From Saprospiraceae bacterium (GTDB lineage: Bacteria > Bacteroidota > Bacteroidia > Chitinophagales > Saprospiraceae): a stretch of DNA of 59,064 nt. The DNA lies in the NCBI GenBank assembly GCA_020848995.1, contig JADLHA010000031.1, positions 1 to 59,064 of the forward strand, given 5' to 3'. The notes beneath the pieces were generated by a model. That model was given only the letters and a program-made list of their open reading frames with translations, was not told where the DNA came from and did not search any database. This document shows, piece after piece, positions 25,949 to 34,577 of the stretch; positions within the stretch are counted from its first letter, which is position 1, and the number at the start of each line of letters is the position of its first letter. The translations under genes were made by a program, and so were the position numbers.

Positions 25949-25979
25949 GTTACTTTCTTTTGCGGCAAAAGAAAGTAAC
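25949..25979. repeat. Perfect 13-14 bp hairpin
   Basis: GTTACTTTCTTTT (25949-25961) and AAAAGAAAGTAAC (25967-25979) pair perfectly around GCGGC. I have seen closely similar GTTACTTTC...GAAAGTAAC hairpins in repeated sequences of unrelated bacteria; that is memory, not a search. Confidence 0.75.
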
Positions 25980-26070
25980 AACCCAATTCACATAGGGTAA
26001 ACAAGAAATGTAGAAAAAATATTCCAACAGCGCACCAACCCCTGCGACTCTAACAATTCCTGGCTGAATT

Positions 26071-26258
26071 TAAGGCACTTCGAAAAAATCCCTCCTGCGC
26101 CAGCTAGTTTGCCGCACAGGCTCGTTCACTCAATGAATTTAGCTTCACAATCCTTCGTTGCAGCTCAGTCAGTTATCGCTCCACATAGCTTCCTTCGCTG
26201 CGCCTCGTCTTGCAAAATTCATTCTGGCATCAAAATGGAGTTTTTAGAAGTGCCCTTA
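26071..26258. mobile_element. MITE-like element with terminal inverted repeats, complete copy (about 188 bp)
   Basis: The left end TTAAGGCACTTCGAAAAAA and the right end, read on the minus strand, TTAAGGGCACTTCTAAAAA, are near-perfect inverted repeats. Both outer boundaries contain TTAA, which could be part of the repeat or a duplicated target. The core (26098-26218) matches 58832-58950, 58977-59064 and bases 1-30. It encodes no protein. This makes it a non-autonomous element, if mobile; no matching transposase is in the window. It ends 46 bp before queG and so may carry the queG promoter. Confidence 0.75.
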
Positions 26259-26304
26259 ACATTTGGTGCATTCCTCTTTTTTGGCCACCTTGTTGGCCAA
26301 AGTG

Positions 26305-27228
26305 ATGGACACCGGCTACCAGGAAAAGCTCACTGGGGAGATCCACGCCCAGGGATTCGACCTTGTGGGGTATGCTGCACTACGACCCCTCAAAGATGAT
26401 GCTGTGAAATTGCGAGCATGGCTCGACGCTTCCATGCATGCAGGGATGGATTACCTCGCACGGCATTTTGAGTTTCGCACCGACCCGGAAACCCTGGTTC
26501 CCGGAAGTCATTCGGTCATCGCACTTGGAATGAACCATTACAATGAAACAGGCGACGGGGATGCCCAGTCCTTGAAAATTGCGCGCTATGCCTCCGGGGT
26601 AGATTACCACAAGACCATCCGCAAAAAGCTCAAGCAGATCGTGCGCTACCTTAAAGAGACCGGAGGTGCAAGGGTTGCCAGAGGCTTTGTCGATTCAGGG
26701 CCCGTTTTGGAGCGGGTTTGGGCTCGCGAAGCGGGGATCGCCTGGAACGGGAAAAACACCCTCTCCATCAATCCCCGGATGGGTTCTTACTTCTTTTTGG
26801 CATGCATTTTTACAGACCTGGAATTCAACTACGGCAATCCCATACCCGACCATTGTGGCCGGTGTCGCCGTTGCATAGACGCTTGTCCTACGGAGGCGAT
26901 ACATCCCGAAGGCCATTTACTGGATGCGGGAAAGTGCATATCTTATCTCACCATCGAACACAAGGGAGAAATTCCCGATGCCTTCCGTGGAAAATGGCAG
27001 CAGTGGATTTTCGGATGCGACATTTGCCAGGAAGTCTGTCCCTGGAACCGCTTTTCACGGCCCACTATGCAGGCGGAATTCCAGACCTGCGACGACCGCA
27101 GATTGCTCGACATCGATGCCTGGCTGAACCTCACCGAAGAGGAATTTCAAAGCCGGTATGGCCAGTCCGCCCTCGTCCGAAAGGGTTTGGACGGAATTCA
27201 GAAGACCGCTCGCTTTCTTCGAAAATGA
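26305..27228 (+). CDS. queG: Epoxyqueuosine reductase QueG
   Basis: A 307-residue cobalamin-dependent iron-sulfur enzyme for the last step of queuosine synthesis in tRNA. Seen: the N-terminal LTGEIHAQGFDLVGYAALRP, SVIALGMNHYN, the catalytic-aspartate region FVDSGPVLERVWAREAGIAWNGKNT, and two 4Fe-4S clusters, CGRCRRCIDACPTEAI and CDICQEVCPWN. Length is slightly short of the longest forms but complete for the short type. The ATG at 26305 is chosen because homologues begin about 10 residues before the LTGEI-type helix. The upstream 46 bp separate it from the right end of the MITE-like element. Confidence 0.95.
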   Translation: MDTGYQEKLTGEIHAQGFDLVGYAALRPLKDDAVKLRAWLDASMHAGMDYLARHFEFRTDPETLVPGSHSVIALGMNHYNETGDGDAQSLKIARYASGVDYHKTIRKKLKQIVRYLKETGGARVARGFVDSGPVLERVWAREAGIAWNGKNTLSINPRMGSYFFLACIFTDLEFNYGNPIPDHCGRCRRCIDACPTEAIHPEGHLLDAGKCISYLTIEHKGEIPDAFRGKWQQWIFGCDICQEVCPWNRFSRPTMQAEFQTCDDRRLLDIDAWLNLTEEEFQSRYGQSALVRKGLDGIQKTARFLRK

Positions 27229-27426
27229 CGTCAATCCACTATCGAACCGGGAACCGGGATCACATTTTTTTTGTTCATATTCTTACTTTTTCTCCGCCTA
27301 GCCCCGTCGGGTGCTGAAATTTATATATGCATTATTACCTGCATGTATTGCAGGAAAGACGTTTTCAGCGTCTTTCAGACCCCAAAAAGCGTTTGCGTCC
27401 TGATTTTGTGTTAAATTGCCCTGCTT

Positions 27427-29394
27427 ATGCGTACGATTTATGGCTTGCTGGCCGGCTTGATTATGCCGGTTCTGTCGTTTGCAGACGTGTGCGGAGTTGA
27501 GCGTCCCTCGACCCTGACGGTTGATTGTCCGCTCCCTGTTACCCTCAAGGAAGGATCTGCGTTTGACACGACCGTAACCGGAGTTCCCAAAGTCACTGCC
27601 AACACCGGTGGCAAGGTGACCATATCCTACCTGGAAGTTTACCAGAAGGGCGATTGCAAAAACCGCGCTGACCTGGTTACCCGCATTTTTACAATTACCA
27701 ACGCCGCGGGCGAACAGGTGCGCTGCAATCAGTTCATCACCCTTCAGCACCTCACCATCAACGACATTCGCATTCCCGTCGACACCACGATCGATTACCC
27801 CGACAGCCTCAGTACCCTGACGGTGAAATTGTTGCGCATTCCCAAGAGTCTGGGATCGGTCAAGATCAACTTTTTCGATACCCGCATTTCCGAAAACTGC
27901 AACATCCCACTGCGGATCCGCAGGCAATGGTCGATAGAGGATGTATGCAACGGGCAGGTCCGCACGGGAACGACCTTCATGTACGTCCACAAATATTTCA
28001 ACAATTACAAGCAAATCATCAGCAAATCTGACGCCGTGTGCGAGGAGGAGGGTTTCATTACCCTGTCTCCTGTTGGAGAATTTGCACCTTACAGTTATCG
28101 CTGGCATACGGGAGATAGCGTGGCGTTTTTGTTTGATAAGCCAGCAGGAACTTACACCCTGACCATCACCGATCGATTCAACTGCACCGCTTCCGTAGTA
28201 TACGACCTGCTATCGATGTCGCAACGCGCCGATATCGGTGGACTCGTTCGCAACGACAAAGGCTACCGAGTCACTCCGGATTCTGTGCTATTTGAGAATG
28301 AAGACCTGATCCGCAAATTCTGCATTTCTGAAAATGCCGGACTTCATTATGGCTTCACCCTTAAAAACCGGACACCTGGATTGTACAAATACCGCATGGT
28401 GAAGAATTCTCAGGTCCGCGACGGGATCAGCACCCGCGATATCGTACTTATACAAAGGCACATCCTGCAACTGGAGCAATTTGCTGATACCGCGCAGATC
28501 ATCGCGGCCGATGTCAATTTCAACGGACAACTCACTGCCGCCGACATCACGGAGATACGGCGCATCATACTCGGTGTCCGAGAGCAGTTTACCAGCGCAA
28601 AGCCCTGGTACTTTCTTCGCCCGGACTGGCGAAACGTTGCCAAACCGTATCGGCCCATTTCGGAAATTGAGTTTAAAGGCATCCAGGTCAACAATTTTCC
28701 GCTGACCAATGTCAACGTCTTTGCCCTTAAAATGGGTGATGTGGACCTCAGTTACCGTGGTTTTCGCCAGAGTTTAGCGGAGGACCGGTCAAGTTCCAAC
28801 ACGGCAATTCTCGAAGCCGGACCCCTTCAACGCAAAGGCGTACCGGTATACCTGAGCAGCTCAAAAGCGCTAACGGGTCTTCAATTCTCTCTGCAAAACA
28901 AAGGAGGTCTGCCTCTTGAGATTGGGGAGGTAATCCTGCCTGACGTTCACGTCTATGCGGTAGGAGGGGCCCTGAACCTGAGCTGGACTGCCCCGGAACC
29001 AGTGCATCTCAATCCGGAACAGCCGGTGCTCTACGTGAAAACGTCGCACCCTGAAGATCTGACATTGGGAGGTTTCGTCGTTGCAGAATGTTACGATGCA
29101 GACATGACAATCAATACCTTAGAATTTAGGGTTCGCAAAGAGTTAAATTCAAATGGGATTGAAGGCCCCGGCTGGTTCGGTCCAAACCCCGCATCAGACC
29201 AGATGACCATCAATTTGGGCATTGAACCAGGCGGATGGCTGGAGTTGTATAGCCCGGATGGCCGGAAACATCAAGGTTACCGGGTTGAAAATGGCAGCAC
29301 AATTCCTACGCAGCAGTTGTCCTGTGGGGTGTATTTGCTGCGACTCGTCAGGGAAGGATTGCCCGACCGGTACGCGAAACTCATGGTGAATTGA
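27427..29394 (+). CDS. Secreted protein with dockerin-like repeat and T9SS C-terminal sorting domain
   Basis: 655 residues. Signal peptide MRTIYGLLAGLIMPVLSFA. A central SprB-like segment (VGEFAPYSYRWHTGDSV...TYTLTITDRFNC) is followed by a dockerin type I-like part: ISTRDIVLIQRHILQLEQF and DVNFNGQLTAADITEIRRIILG, with the calcium-loop pattern D.N.NG.LTAAD. The C-terminal 70 residues form a type A sorting domain: GPNPASDQMTINL, LYSPDGR, and the final GVYLLRLVREGLPDRYAKLMVN. The protein is therefore predicted to leave the cell by the type IX system and be attached or released at the surface. Substrate or partner is unknown. It stands alone, with a 198-bp upstream gap. Confidence 0.85.
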   Translation: MRTIYGLLAGLIMPVLSFADVCGVERPSTLTVDCPLPVTLKEGSAFDTTVTGVPKVTANTGGKVTISYLEVYQKGDCKNRADLVTRIFTITNAAGEQVRCNQFITLQHLTINDIRIPVDTTIDYPDSLSTLTVKLLRIPKSLGSVKINFFDTRISENCNIPLRIRRQWSIEDVCNGQVRTGTTFMYVHKYFNNYKQIISKSDAVCEEEGFITLSPVGEFAPYSYRWHTGDSVAFLFDKPAGTYTLTITDRFNCTASVVYDLLSMSQRADIGGLVRNDKGYRVTPDSVLFENEDLIRKFCISENAGLHYGFTLKNRTPGLYKYRMVKNSQVRDGISTRDIVLIQRHILQLEQFADTAQIIAADVNFNGQLTAADITEIRRIILGVREQFTSAKPWYFLRPDWRNVAKPYRPISEIEFKGIQVNNFPLTNVNVFALKMGDVDLSYRGFRQSLAEDRSSSNTAILEAGPLQRKGVPVYLSSSKALTGLQFSLQNKGGLPLEIGEVILPDVHVYAVGGALNLSWTAPEPVHLNPEQPVLYVKTSHPEDLTLGGFVVAECYDADMTINTLEFRVRKELNSNGIEGPGWFGPNPASDQMTINLGIEPGGWLELYSPDGRKHQGYRVENGSTIPTQQLSCGVYLLRLVREGLPDRYAKLMVN

Positions 29395-29484
29395 TGTTGA
29401 CCCTCCCAGGCCTGCGCTCGTGGTGGGTCTTCACTATCCCTGCGGTCTGGCCGGATATTCCATAAGCCTGTGTAATTTTCCGTC

Positions 29485-30186
29485 ATGAATGCACTCATCA
29501 CCGGAGCCAGTAAAGGCATTGGAAGGGCCATTGCGTTTGAACTTGCCTCAAGGGGTTACTCCCTTTTCCTCACGGCGCGTTCTGCGCATGAACTCGAAGA
29601 CCTGCGTTTGGAATTGCTCGGGAAGACTTCCTGCAAGCAGGTGCATTGCCATGCCTGTGACCTCACCGATTGGAAACAAATCGATGCACTTTCGGAGTCG
29701 GTACTCCAGACCATGAGTCCCCTGTACGCCTTGATCAACAATGCGGGACGTTTTCAGCCCGGAAACATCCTGGACGAAGCGCCCGGCAATATGGAGGGAA
29801 TGATGCGGATCAATTTTGAAAGCGCCTATCATCTTACCAGGGCTGTTTTGCCGATGATGCTGGCACATAAGCGCGGGCACATCTTCAATATGTGTTCAGT
29901 AGCCAGCCTTGAGGCCTATCCGGGCGGGAGTTCGTATTGCATTAGCAAGTTTGCCCTGCTCGGCTTTTCAAAATGTCTTCGCGAAGAGTTGAAGCACAGT
30001 GGCATCAAAGTCACTGCGGTGATGCCCGGAGCAACCTGGTCGGACTCCTGGAAAGGGGTGGATTTGCCGAAAGAGCGCCTGATGGAAGCTGAAGACGTTG
30101 CTCGGGCTATTGGATGCGCCATCGACATGGGACCGTCAGCCGTCGTCGAAGAGATCATTATGCGCCCGCAGGCTGGCGACCTGTAA
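29485..30186 (+). CDS. SDR family NAD(P)-dependent oxidoreductase
   Basis: A 233-residue classical short-chain dehydrogenase. Cofactor motif TGASKGIGRAIAFEL at 6-20, NNAGRF at about 90-95, catalytic Ser in MCSVASL and YCISK (Tyr and Lys) at about 152-156. The arginine after the second strand (TARSAHELEDL) suggests NADP preference. Substrate cannot be told. It lies 26 bp upstream of the deiodinase-like gene on the same strand, so the two are probably co-transcribed. Start at 29485 (MNALITGASKG) puts the dinucleotide fold at the N-terminus as expected. Confidence 0.92.
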   Translation: MNALITGASKGIGRAIAFELASRGYSLFLTARSAHELEDLRLELLGKTSCKQVHCHACDLTDWKQIDALSESVLQTMSPLYALINNAGRFQPGNILDEAPGNMEGMMRINFESAYHLTRAVLPMMLAHKRGHIFNMCSVASLEAYPGGSSYCISKFALLGFSKCLREELKHSGIKVTAVMPGATWSDSWKGVDLPKERLMEAEDVARAIGCAIDMGPSAVVEEIIMRPQAGDL

Positions 30187-30212
30187 ATTTCAGAATGAAT
30201 AAAATTGTATAG

Positions 30213-30878
30213 ATGGATACGCCCTCTTTCATTCCCTACGACGCCGTGAGGTTCTCACCGGATAAAATGCTGCTGCGCGCGGAACATTTTTACAACCTCA
30301 TGGATGCCCGCAGATCGGTGCGGGACTTCTCTTCGCGCCCGGTGCCCCGTGAACTCATCGAGTTCGTCGTCCGCACGGCCTGCTCGGCTCCTTCGGGAGC
30401 AAACAAACAGCCATGGACGTTTTGCATACTTGGTAAAACGGATTTGCGTCGCCGCATCCGGGAAGCTGCAGAGCAGGAGGAGTACCAAAACTATCACGGG
30501 CGGATGACCGGAGAATGGCTGCAGGACCTTGCACCACTTGGTACAGACTGGCACAAACCCTTTCTGGAAACGGCGCCCTGGTTGATTGCCGTATTTCGTC
30601 AAATCCATTCGGTTGACGACCGGGGGCAGAAAAAGAATTATTATGTTCAGGAATCTGTGGGAATTGCGTGTGGTTTGTTGATTGCAGCCATTCAGAATGC
30701 CGGGTTGTCCTGCCTCACGCATACCCCGAGTCCAATGAATTTTTTACAGGAAATCCTCGGGCGTCCTGAAAACGAAAAGCCTTTCCTGCTGATCCCCATA
30801 GGTTATCCGGCTGACGACGCCTGCGTACCCGCCATACGCCGCAAACCCTTCGCTGAAATGGCCATATTCTATGAATGA
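30213..30878 (+). CDS. Nitroreductase-family flavoprotein, iodotyrosine deiodinase-like
   Basis: A 221-residue FMN protein. FMN-binding RRSVRDFSSRPVP and SAPSGANKQPWTF are at about 31-43 and 58-70. The active-site lid reads EEYQNYHGRMTGEWLQDL...WHKPFLETAPWLI; the Glu, Tyr and Lys in this stretch occupy the places of the three residues that clamp the zwitterion of the substrate in iodotyrosine deiodinase. The second half (YYVQESVGIACGLLIAAIQNAGL...LGRPENEKPFLLIPIGYP) is very close to the animal enzyme. Bacterial homologues, including one from Haliscomenobacter, remove halogen from halotyrosines. The true substrate here is not known. Probable operon with the SDR gene upstream. Confidence 0.88.
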   Translation: MDTPSFIPYDAVRFSPDKMLLRAEHFYNLMDARRSVRDFSSRPVPRELIEFVVRTACSAPSGANKQPWTFCILGKTDLRRRIREAAEQEEYQNYHGRMTGEWLQDLAPLGTDWHKPFLETAPWLIAVFRQIHSVDDRGQKKNYYVQESVGIACGLLIAAIQNAGLSCLTHTPSPMNFLQEILGRPENEKPFLLIPIGYPADDACVPAIRRKPFAEMAIFYE

Positions 30879-30894
30879 ACGAACGTTCGTTAGT
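30878..30894. promoter_or_regulatory. Palindrome AACGAACGTTCGTT upstream of the WD40 gene
   Basis: A perfect 14-bp palindrome (30878-30891), extended on the right by AGT, starts on the last base of the deiodinase-like stop codon and lies 44 bp before the WD40 ATG. Related sites occur at 1273-1289, 23761-23776 and 35902-35921. The form resembles operators of TetR-family repressors, though no such gene is in the window. Confidence 0.5.
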
Positions 30895-30934
30895 AACGTG
30901 ATTGGCGCTTTGCAAATAGAGGGATAAACGGATC

Positions 30935-31858
30935 ATGGTACCCGGACAAATCGCTTTCTCACGCAAACTGACCGGCCATACAGGCGCTGTGTACTGCCTG
31001 TCACCTGGTTTGGAGCCGGGCACCCTACTCAGTGCAGGTGGCGACGGTCGCATTTGTTGCTGGACGCCGGAGCAATCGGGAGATGCCATGGTAGTTGCTG
31101 AAACGGGTGAGCGCATCTTTGCGATGAGGGTCTTTCCACAATACCGCCTCATAGCAGCGGCAACGATGTCGGGCGACCTGCTGTTTCTGCGTCCGGGGGA
31201 GCCTATCCCGGTCCGCAAAATCCGCGTGCATAGGAAGGCCGCTTTTTGCCTGCTGGAAATGGACGGGAATCTGGTAGCCGCAGGTTCTGATGGATTGCTG
31301 AGCGCATGGGATCCCGTCACCGGAGAGGCCCTGGCGTTATTGCAGTGCACACATCACCGGTTGAGGGCTGCAGCATATTGTGAAAAGCAAGGGGTTCTGT
31401 TGCTCGGAGATCATACCGGTGCCTTGATGCGCATGAAGTGGCCGGAAGGTAATGCCGAGCGAATTGAAGGCCGTCATGCGCGCACCATCTTTTGCGTCTG
31501 GTGTGACCCCGTATCCGGCAGGATCGTCAGCGGCGGCCTGGACGCGCAATTGGTGGTTTCCCAGGACTTCGACTCAGGAGTAGTGCGCATTCCCGCTCAC
31601 CGGTTCTGCGTCCATGCGATCTGTGACCTTCGAGGTACACCCTGGGTCGCTACGGCCAGCCGGGATAGGACGGTGCGGTTATGGGATCGCCGGGACTTCC
31701 GTTTGGCAGAGGAAATTTCTAAGCCTAATTTTGCCGCTCACGACCATTCCGTCAATGCACTTTGGTGGGACGAAGATCGACGCCGACTCTTTACCGCCGG
31801 CGACGACCGCCAGGTGCTCGTCTGGAATTTAATAGGAAACCATGATCCTGAGCGATAA
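30935..31858 (+). CDS. WD40 repeat protein (beta-propeller)
   Basis: 307 residues made of about six to seven WD40-type blades: GHTGAVYCLSPG...LLSAGGDGRICCW at 14-45, HRKAAFCLLEMDGNLVAAGSDGLLSAWD, HHRLRAAAYCEKQGVLLLGDHTGALMRMKW, RTIFCVWCDPVSGRIVSGGLDAQLVV, HRFCVHAICDLRGTPWVATASRDRTVRLWD and HSVNALWWDEDRRRLFTAGDDRQVLVWN. There is no signal peptide, so it is cytoplasmic and likely binds a protein partner. No enzymatic domain is fused. It overlaps dcd by 17 bp, suggesting translational coupling to a nucleotide-metabolism enzyme, a pairing I cannot explain. Confidence 0.88.
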   Translation: MVPGQIAFSRKLTGHTGAVYCLSPGLEPGTLLSAGGDGRICCWTPEQSGDAMVVAETGERIFAMRVFPQYRLIAAATMSGDLLFLRPGEPIPVRKIRVHRKAAFCLLEMDGNLVAAGSDGLLSAWDPVTGEALALLQCTHHRLRAAAYCEKQGVLLLGDHTGALMRMKWPEGNAERIEGRHARTIFCVWCDPVSGRIVSGGLDAQLVVSQDFDSGVVRIPAHRFCVHAICDLRGTPWVATASRDRTVRLWDRRDFRLAEEISKPNFAAHDHSVNALWWDEDRRRLFTAGDDRQVLVWNLIGNHDPER

Positions 31859-32378
31859 AAAAATACTTGAAGCCATTGCGGCTGGGCACATTGTGATCGA
31901 GCCATTTTCGCGCGAGCACCTCGGAACGAATTCCTATGACGTGCACCTCGGAAGCACGCTGGCTGTTTACGACCAGCATCATCTTGACGCCCGCCTGCAC
32001 AACACCATATCCCATTTTGAAATCCCGGAGGAGGGCTTTGTATTGCAACCTGGAACCCTTTACCTGGGCGTCACGGCAGAGTACACTGAAACGCACTGCG
32101 CGGTGCCCTTCCTGGAAGGAAAGTCGAGTGTCGGCAGGCTGGGTATTGACATTCACGCAACTGCCGGTAAGGGCGATGTCGGTTTTTGCAATTCCTGGAC
32201 CCTGGAGATCAGTTGTGTGCAACCCGTGCGTATCTATGCGGGAATGCCCATTGGGCAACTCATCTACTTTGCCATTGACGGCGAGGTGGAAAACTACTAC
32301 CACGCAAAGCCAGGGGCAAAATACAACCAGCGCACAGTTCTCCCCGTGGAGAGCATGATGTGGAAAAATAAGTTTTAG
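31842..32378 (+). CDS. dcd: dCTP deaminase
   Basis: A 178-residue trimeric enzyme that deaminates dCTP to dUTP. Seen: the start MILSDKKILEAIAAGHIVIEPFS, LGTNSYDVHLGSTL, and the nucleotide-binding/catalytic block CAVPFLEGKSSVGRLGIDIHATAGKGDVGF (Ser/Arg and the downstream glutamate in WTLEI). The C-terminal YHAKPGAKYNQRTVLPVESMMWK is standard. Whether it is monofunctional or also has dUTPase activity cannot be judged. It overlaps the WD40 gene and is convergent with kup, 73 bp away; a small GCATTA/TAATGC hairpin lies between them at 32425-32439. Confidence 0.95.
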   Translation: MILSDKKILEAIAAGHIVIEPFSREHLGTNSYDVHLGSTLAVYDQHHLDARLHNTISHFEIPEEGFVLQPGTLYLGVTAEYTETHCAVPFLEGKSSVGRLGIDIHATAGKGDVGFCNSWTLEISCVQPVRIYAGMPIGQLIYFAIDGEVENYYHAKPGAKYNQRTVLPVESMMWKNKF

Positions 32379-32451
32379 ACTGCCAACGGCCTGACGACCA
32401 TCCAGGAGGGTAAGCTCGCAAAACGCATTAGCGTAATGCAGCTTCAGGTCC

Positions 32452-34398
32452 TCATTCCCGCTGGAGGTTCATTTCCGCTTTGGGGCCGACGAGGATCGGC
32501 ACAATTTCTTCGTCGACATTCGACATCTCCAATCCAAAATCTTCTACGGCTGGAAGACTGAATTTTTTAAACATGCGGTAGGTGCGAACCACCCATTGCT
32601 CAAAACCCGTAAGCTCGGTATCGGCAGAAACCCGCGTGTGCAACAGAATAAATTTGAAGTCTGCTTCCAGATTGTGCTTGCGAATGGACGGGTACGGGCT
32701 GCGGATATCGACCTCTCCGCTGGCAACCATCTGATCGACAATTTCATGAAACATGGCGTTGACGCGGTGCTGCACTTTAAATCCGAACTTCAGCTGAACG
32801 AAAAAGATCCGGTTGGGGACTATGGTATCTACATGATAACTCTTTGTATAGGGTTGATCCAAAATGTGCACGTGGACAAACCAATAGGTGTCTGCGCGTT
32901 TGGGCCGCTTGCGAAGGATCGAATACATGATGTTCGAATCGATGGTTTTCCGGTTCTCCGACATGCTGAGGTAAACGAGGTGGCTCGACTCTTTGGCGAT
33001 CGATTCATCGTCAATGATGTCTTTTAAGACCGGGACGTAATCGTCCAACGGAACAAATCGAGTGTGCTTGTTGCGGATTTTCTGCGCATTGTGGTGAACG
33101 AAAACCACCGTGGCAAAAACGATGGTGAGCATGAGCGTAAACCAGCCCCCGTGCAGGAGTTTGTCGAAATTGGAGATCAGGAAAACCGTTTCAAAACAGA
33201 GGTAGAAGATCAGCAGCGACAGTCCAAGCCAGGTCTTGTGCGAACGGATTTTGTAATAATAGCTGAGCAGCAGGGTCGTCATCAGCATATCGATGGTGAT
33301 GGCAAGTCCGTAAGCGGCTTCCATCTTTTCCGAAGTCTGAAAGATCAACTGCACGGCAATGCACCCCACCATGAGGAACCAGTTGATGGAAGGAATGTAG
33401 ATCTGGCCCATAAACTTGGAAGGATAATTTACGCGCATGCGGAACCACAGATGCAGCTTCATGGCTTCGTTGACCAGGGTAAACACACCGCTGATCAGGG
33501 CCTGGCTGGCAATGATGGTGGCCGCCGTGGCGATTGCGATTCCAAAGGGCAGGAACCATCCGGGCATGAGTTCGTAGAAGATCCTCAAATTGGAGGGTAT
33601 GGCCTGTCCGTTGAGGTGGTCGAGCAGCCACGCCGCCTGGCCGAAATAATTGAGCAGCAGACAGGTCAGAACGAAGGTCCAGCTCACGCGGATGTTTTGT
33701 TTGCCACAATGGCCCAGATCGGAGTACAGCGCCTCGGCTCCTGTGGTGCAAAGAAAGACGGCTCCGAGCAACCAGAACCCTTGCGGGTAATTCATCAGCA
33801 GGTTGACGGCATAGTAGGGGTTGAATGCGGCCAATACTTCGGGATGATCCAGGATGTGAATGGTCCCGAGGGTGCCCAGCATGCTGAACCACACGAACAT
33901 GATGGGGCCAAAGGTCTTGCCTACCAGCTGGGTTCCGGCCTGCTGAAAGGTAAAAATGCCAATGATGATGCCGATGACGATGGGCACCGTCCGGATACCC
34001 GGAAAAAGGATGGTAAGCCCCTCGACCGCAGCGGAAATGGAAATGGGTGGGGTGATAAAGCCGTCGGCGATGAGGGTTGCACAACCGATGATGGCCGGAT
34101 AAATAACCCATTTCGTATTGTAGCGGCGGACCTTGGCGTAGAGCGCAAAAATCCCGCCTTCCCCGTTGTTGTCGGCGTTGAGGGCGAGGAATACGTACTT
34201 CACCGTGGTCAGAACGATGAGGGTCCACAGCACACAGGAAACGCCACCGAGCACGAGTTCGGGAGAAATGGTCTTCCCCTTGGTGATGGCCTGCATCACG
34301 TACAGGGGCGAGGTGCCGATGTCCCCAAAGATGATTCCCAGGGTAATCAGCAGGCCCGCAAGGCTTAGTTTGTGGTGGTGGGTCGATGCAGAAGCCAT
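32452..34398 (-). CDS. kup: Kup-family potassium uptake transporter
   Basis: A 648-residue KUP/HAK/KT transporter. The first helix carries the family hallmark LGIIFGDIGTSPLYVMQAI (about 18-36). About twelve membrane spans follow up to residue 450, and then a C-terminal cytoplasmic domain of about 190 residues. It imports potassium with protons. NADNNGEGGIFALYA at about 74-88 is the conserved second block. The gene is monocistronic, convergent with dcd, and preceded by a 179-bp gap shared with the divergent DUF4197 gene. Confidence 0.95.
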   Translation of the reverse strand: MASASTHHHKLSLAGLLITLGIIFGDIGTSPLYVMQAITKGKTISPELVLGGVSCVLWTLIVLTTVKYVFLALNADNNGEGGIFALYAKVRRYNTKWVIYPAIIGCATLIADGFITPPISISAAVEGLTILFPGIRTVPIVIGIIIGIFTFQQAGTQLVGKTFGPIMFVWFSMLGTLGTIHILDHPEVLAAFNPYYAVNLLMNYPQGFWLLGAVFLCTTGAEALYSDLGHCGKQNIRVSWTFVLTCLLLNYFGQAAWLLDHLNGQAIPSNLRIFYELMPGWFLPFGIAIATAATIIASQALISGVFTLVNEAMKLHLWFRMRVNYPSKFMGQIYIPSINWFLMVGCIAVQLIFQTSEKMEAAYGLAITIDMLMTTLLLSYYYKIRSHKTWLGLSLLIFYLCFETVFLISNFDKLLHGGWFTLMLTIVFATVVFVHHNAQKIRNKHTRFVPLDDYVPVLKDIIDDESIAKESSHLVYLSMSENRKTIDSNIMYSILRKRPKRADTYWFVHVHILDQPYTKSYHVDTIVPNRIFFVQLKFGFKVQHRVNAMFHEIVDQMVASGEVDIRSPYPSIRKHNLEADFKFILLHTRVSADTELTGFEQWVVRTYRMFKKFSLPAVEDFGLEMSNVDEEIVPILVGPKAEMNLQRE

Positions 34399-34577
34399 TA
34401 GAGTATTGGGCTAGTGAGCAATGAAGGGGTAAAAATAATGCGCTTTGGACGCTGAGGCCGGGGATTTTAAAAGACCGGGCTGTCAGAGGGTTGACCCAAC
34501 CCTCGGTGGTTTTCACAAACATTTAACCAGGAGCGAGGTACTGAAATGCGACATTTGCTGTTTAAAACATAAAAGCC

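Noticed and set aside
33064-34368. 434-codon plus-strand frame opposite kup
   Set aside because: Lies wholly on the other strand of a clear transporter gene, is rich in Gln, Gly and His, and has no recognisable features. Shadow.
33191-34522. 443-codon minus-strand frame overlapping kup
   Set aside because: Out-of-frame reading of the kup gene; full of Arg, His and Pro with no family match.
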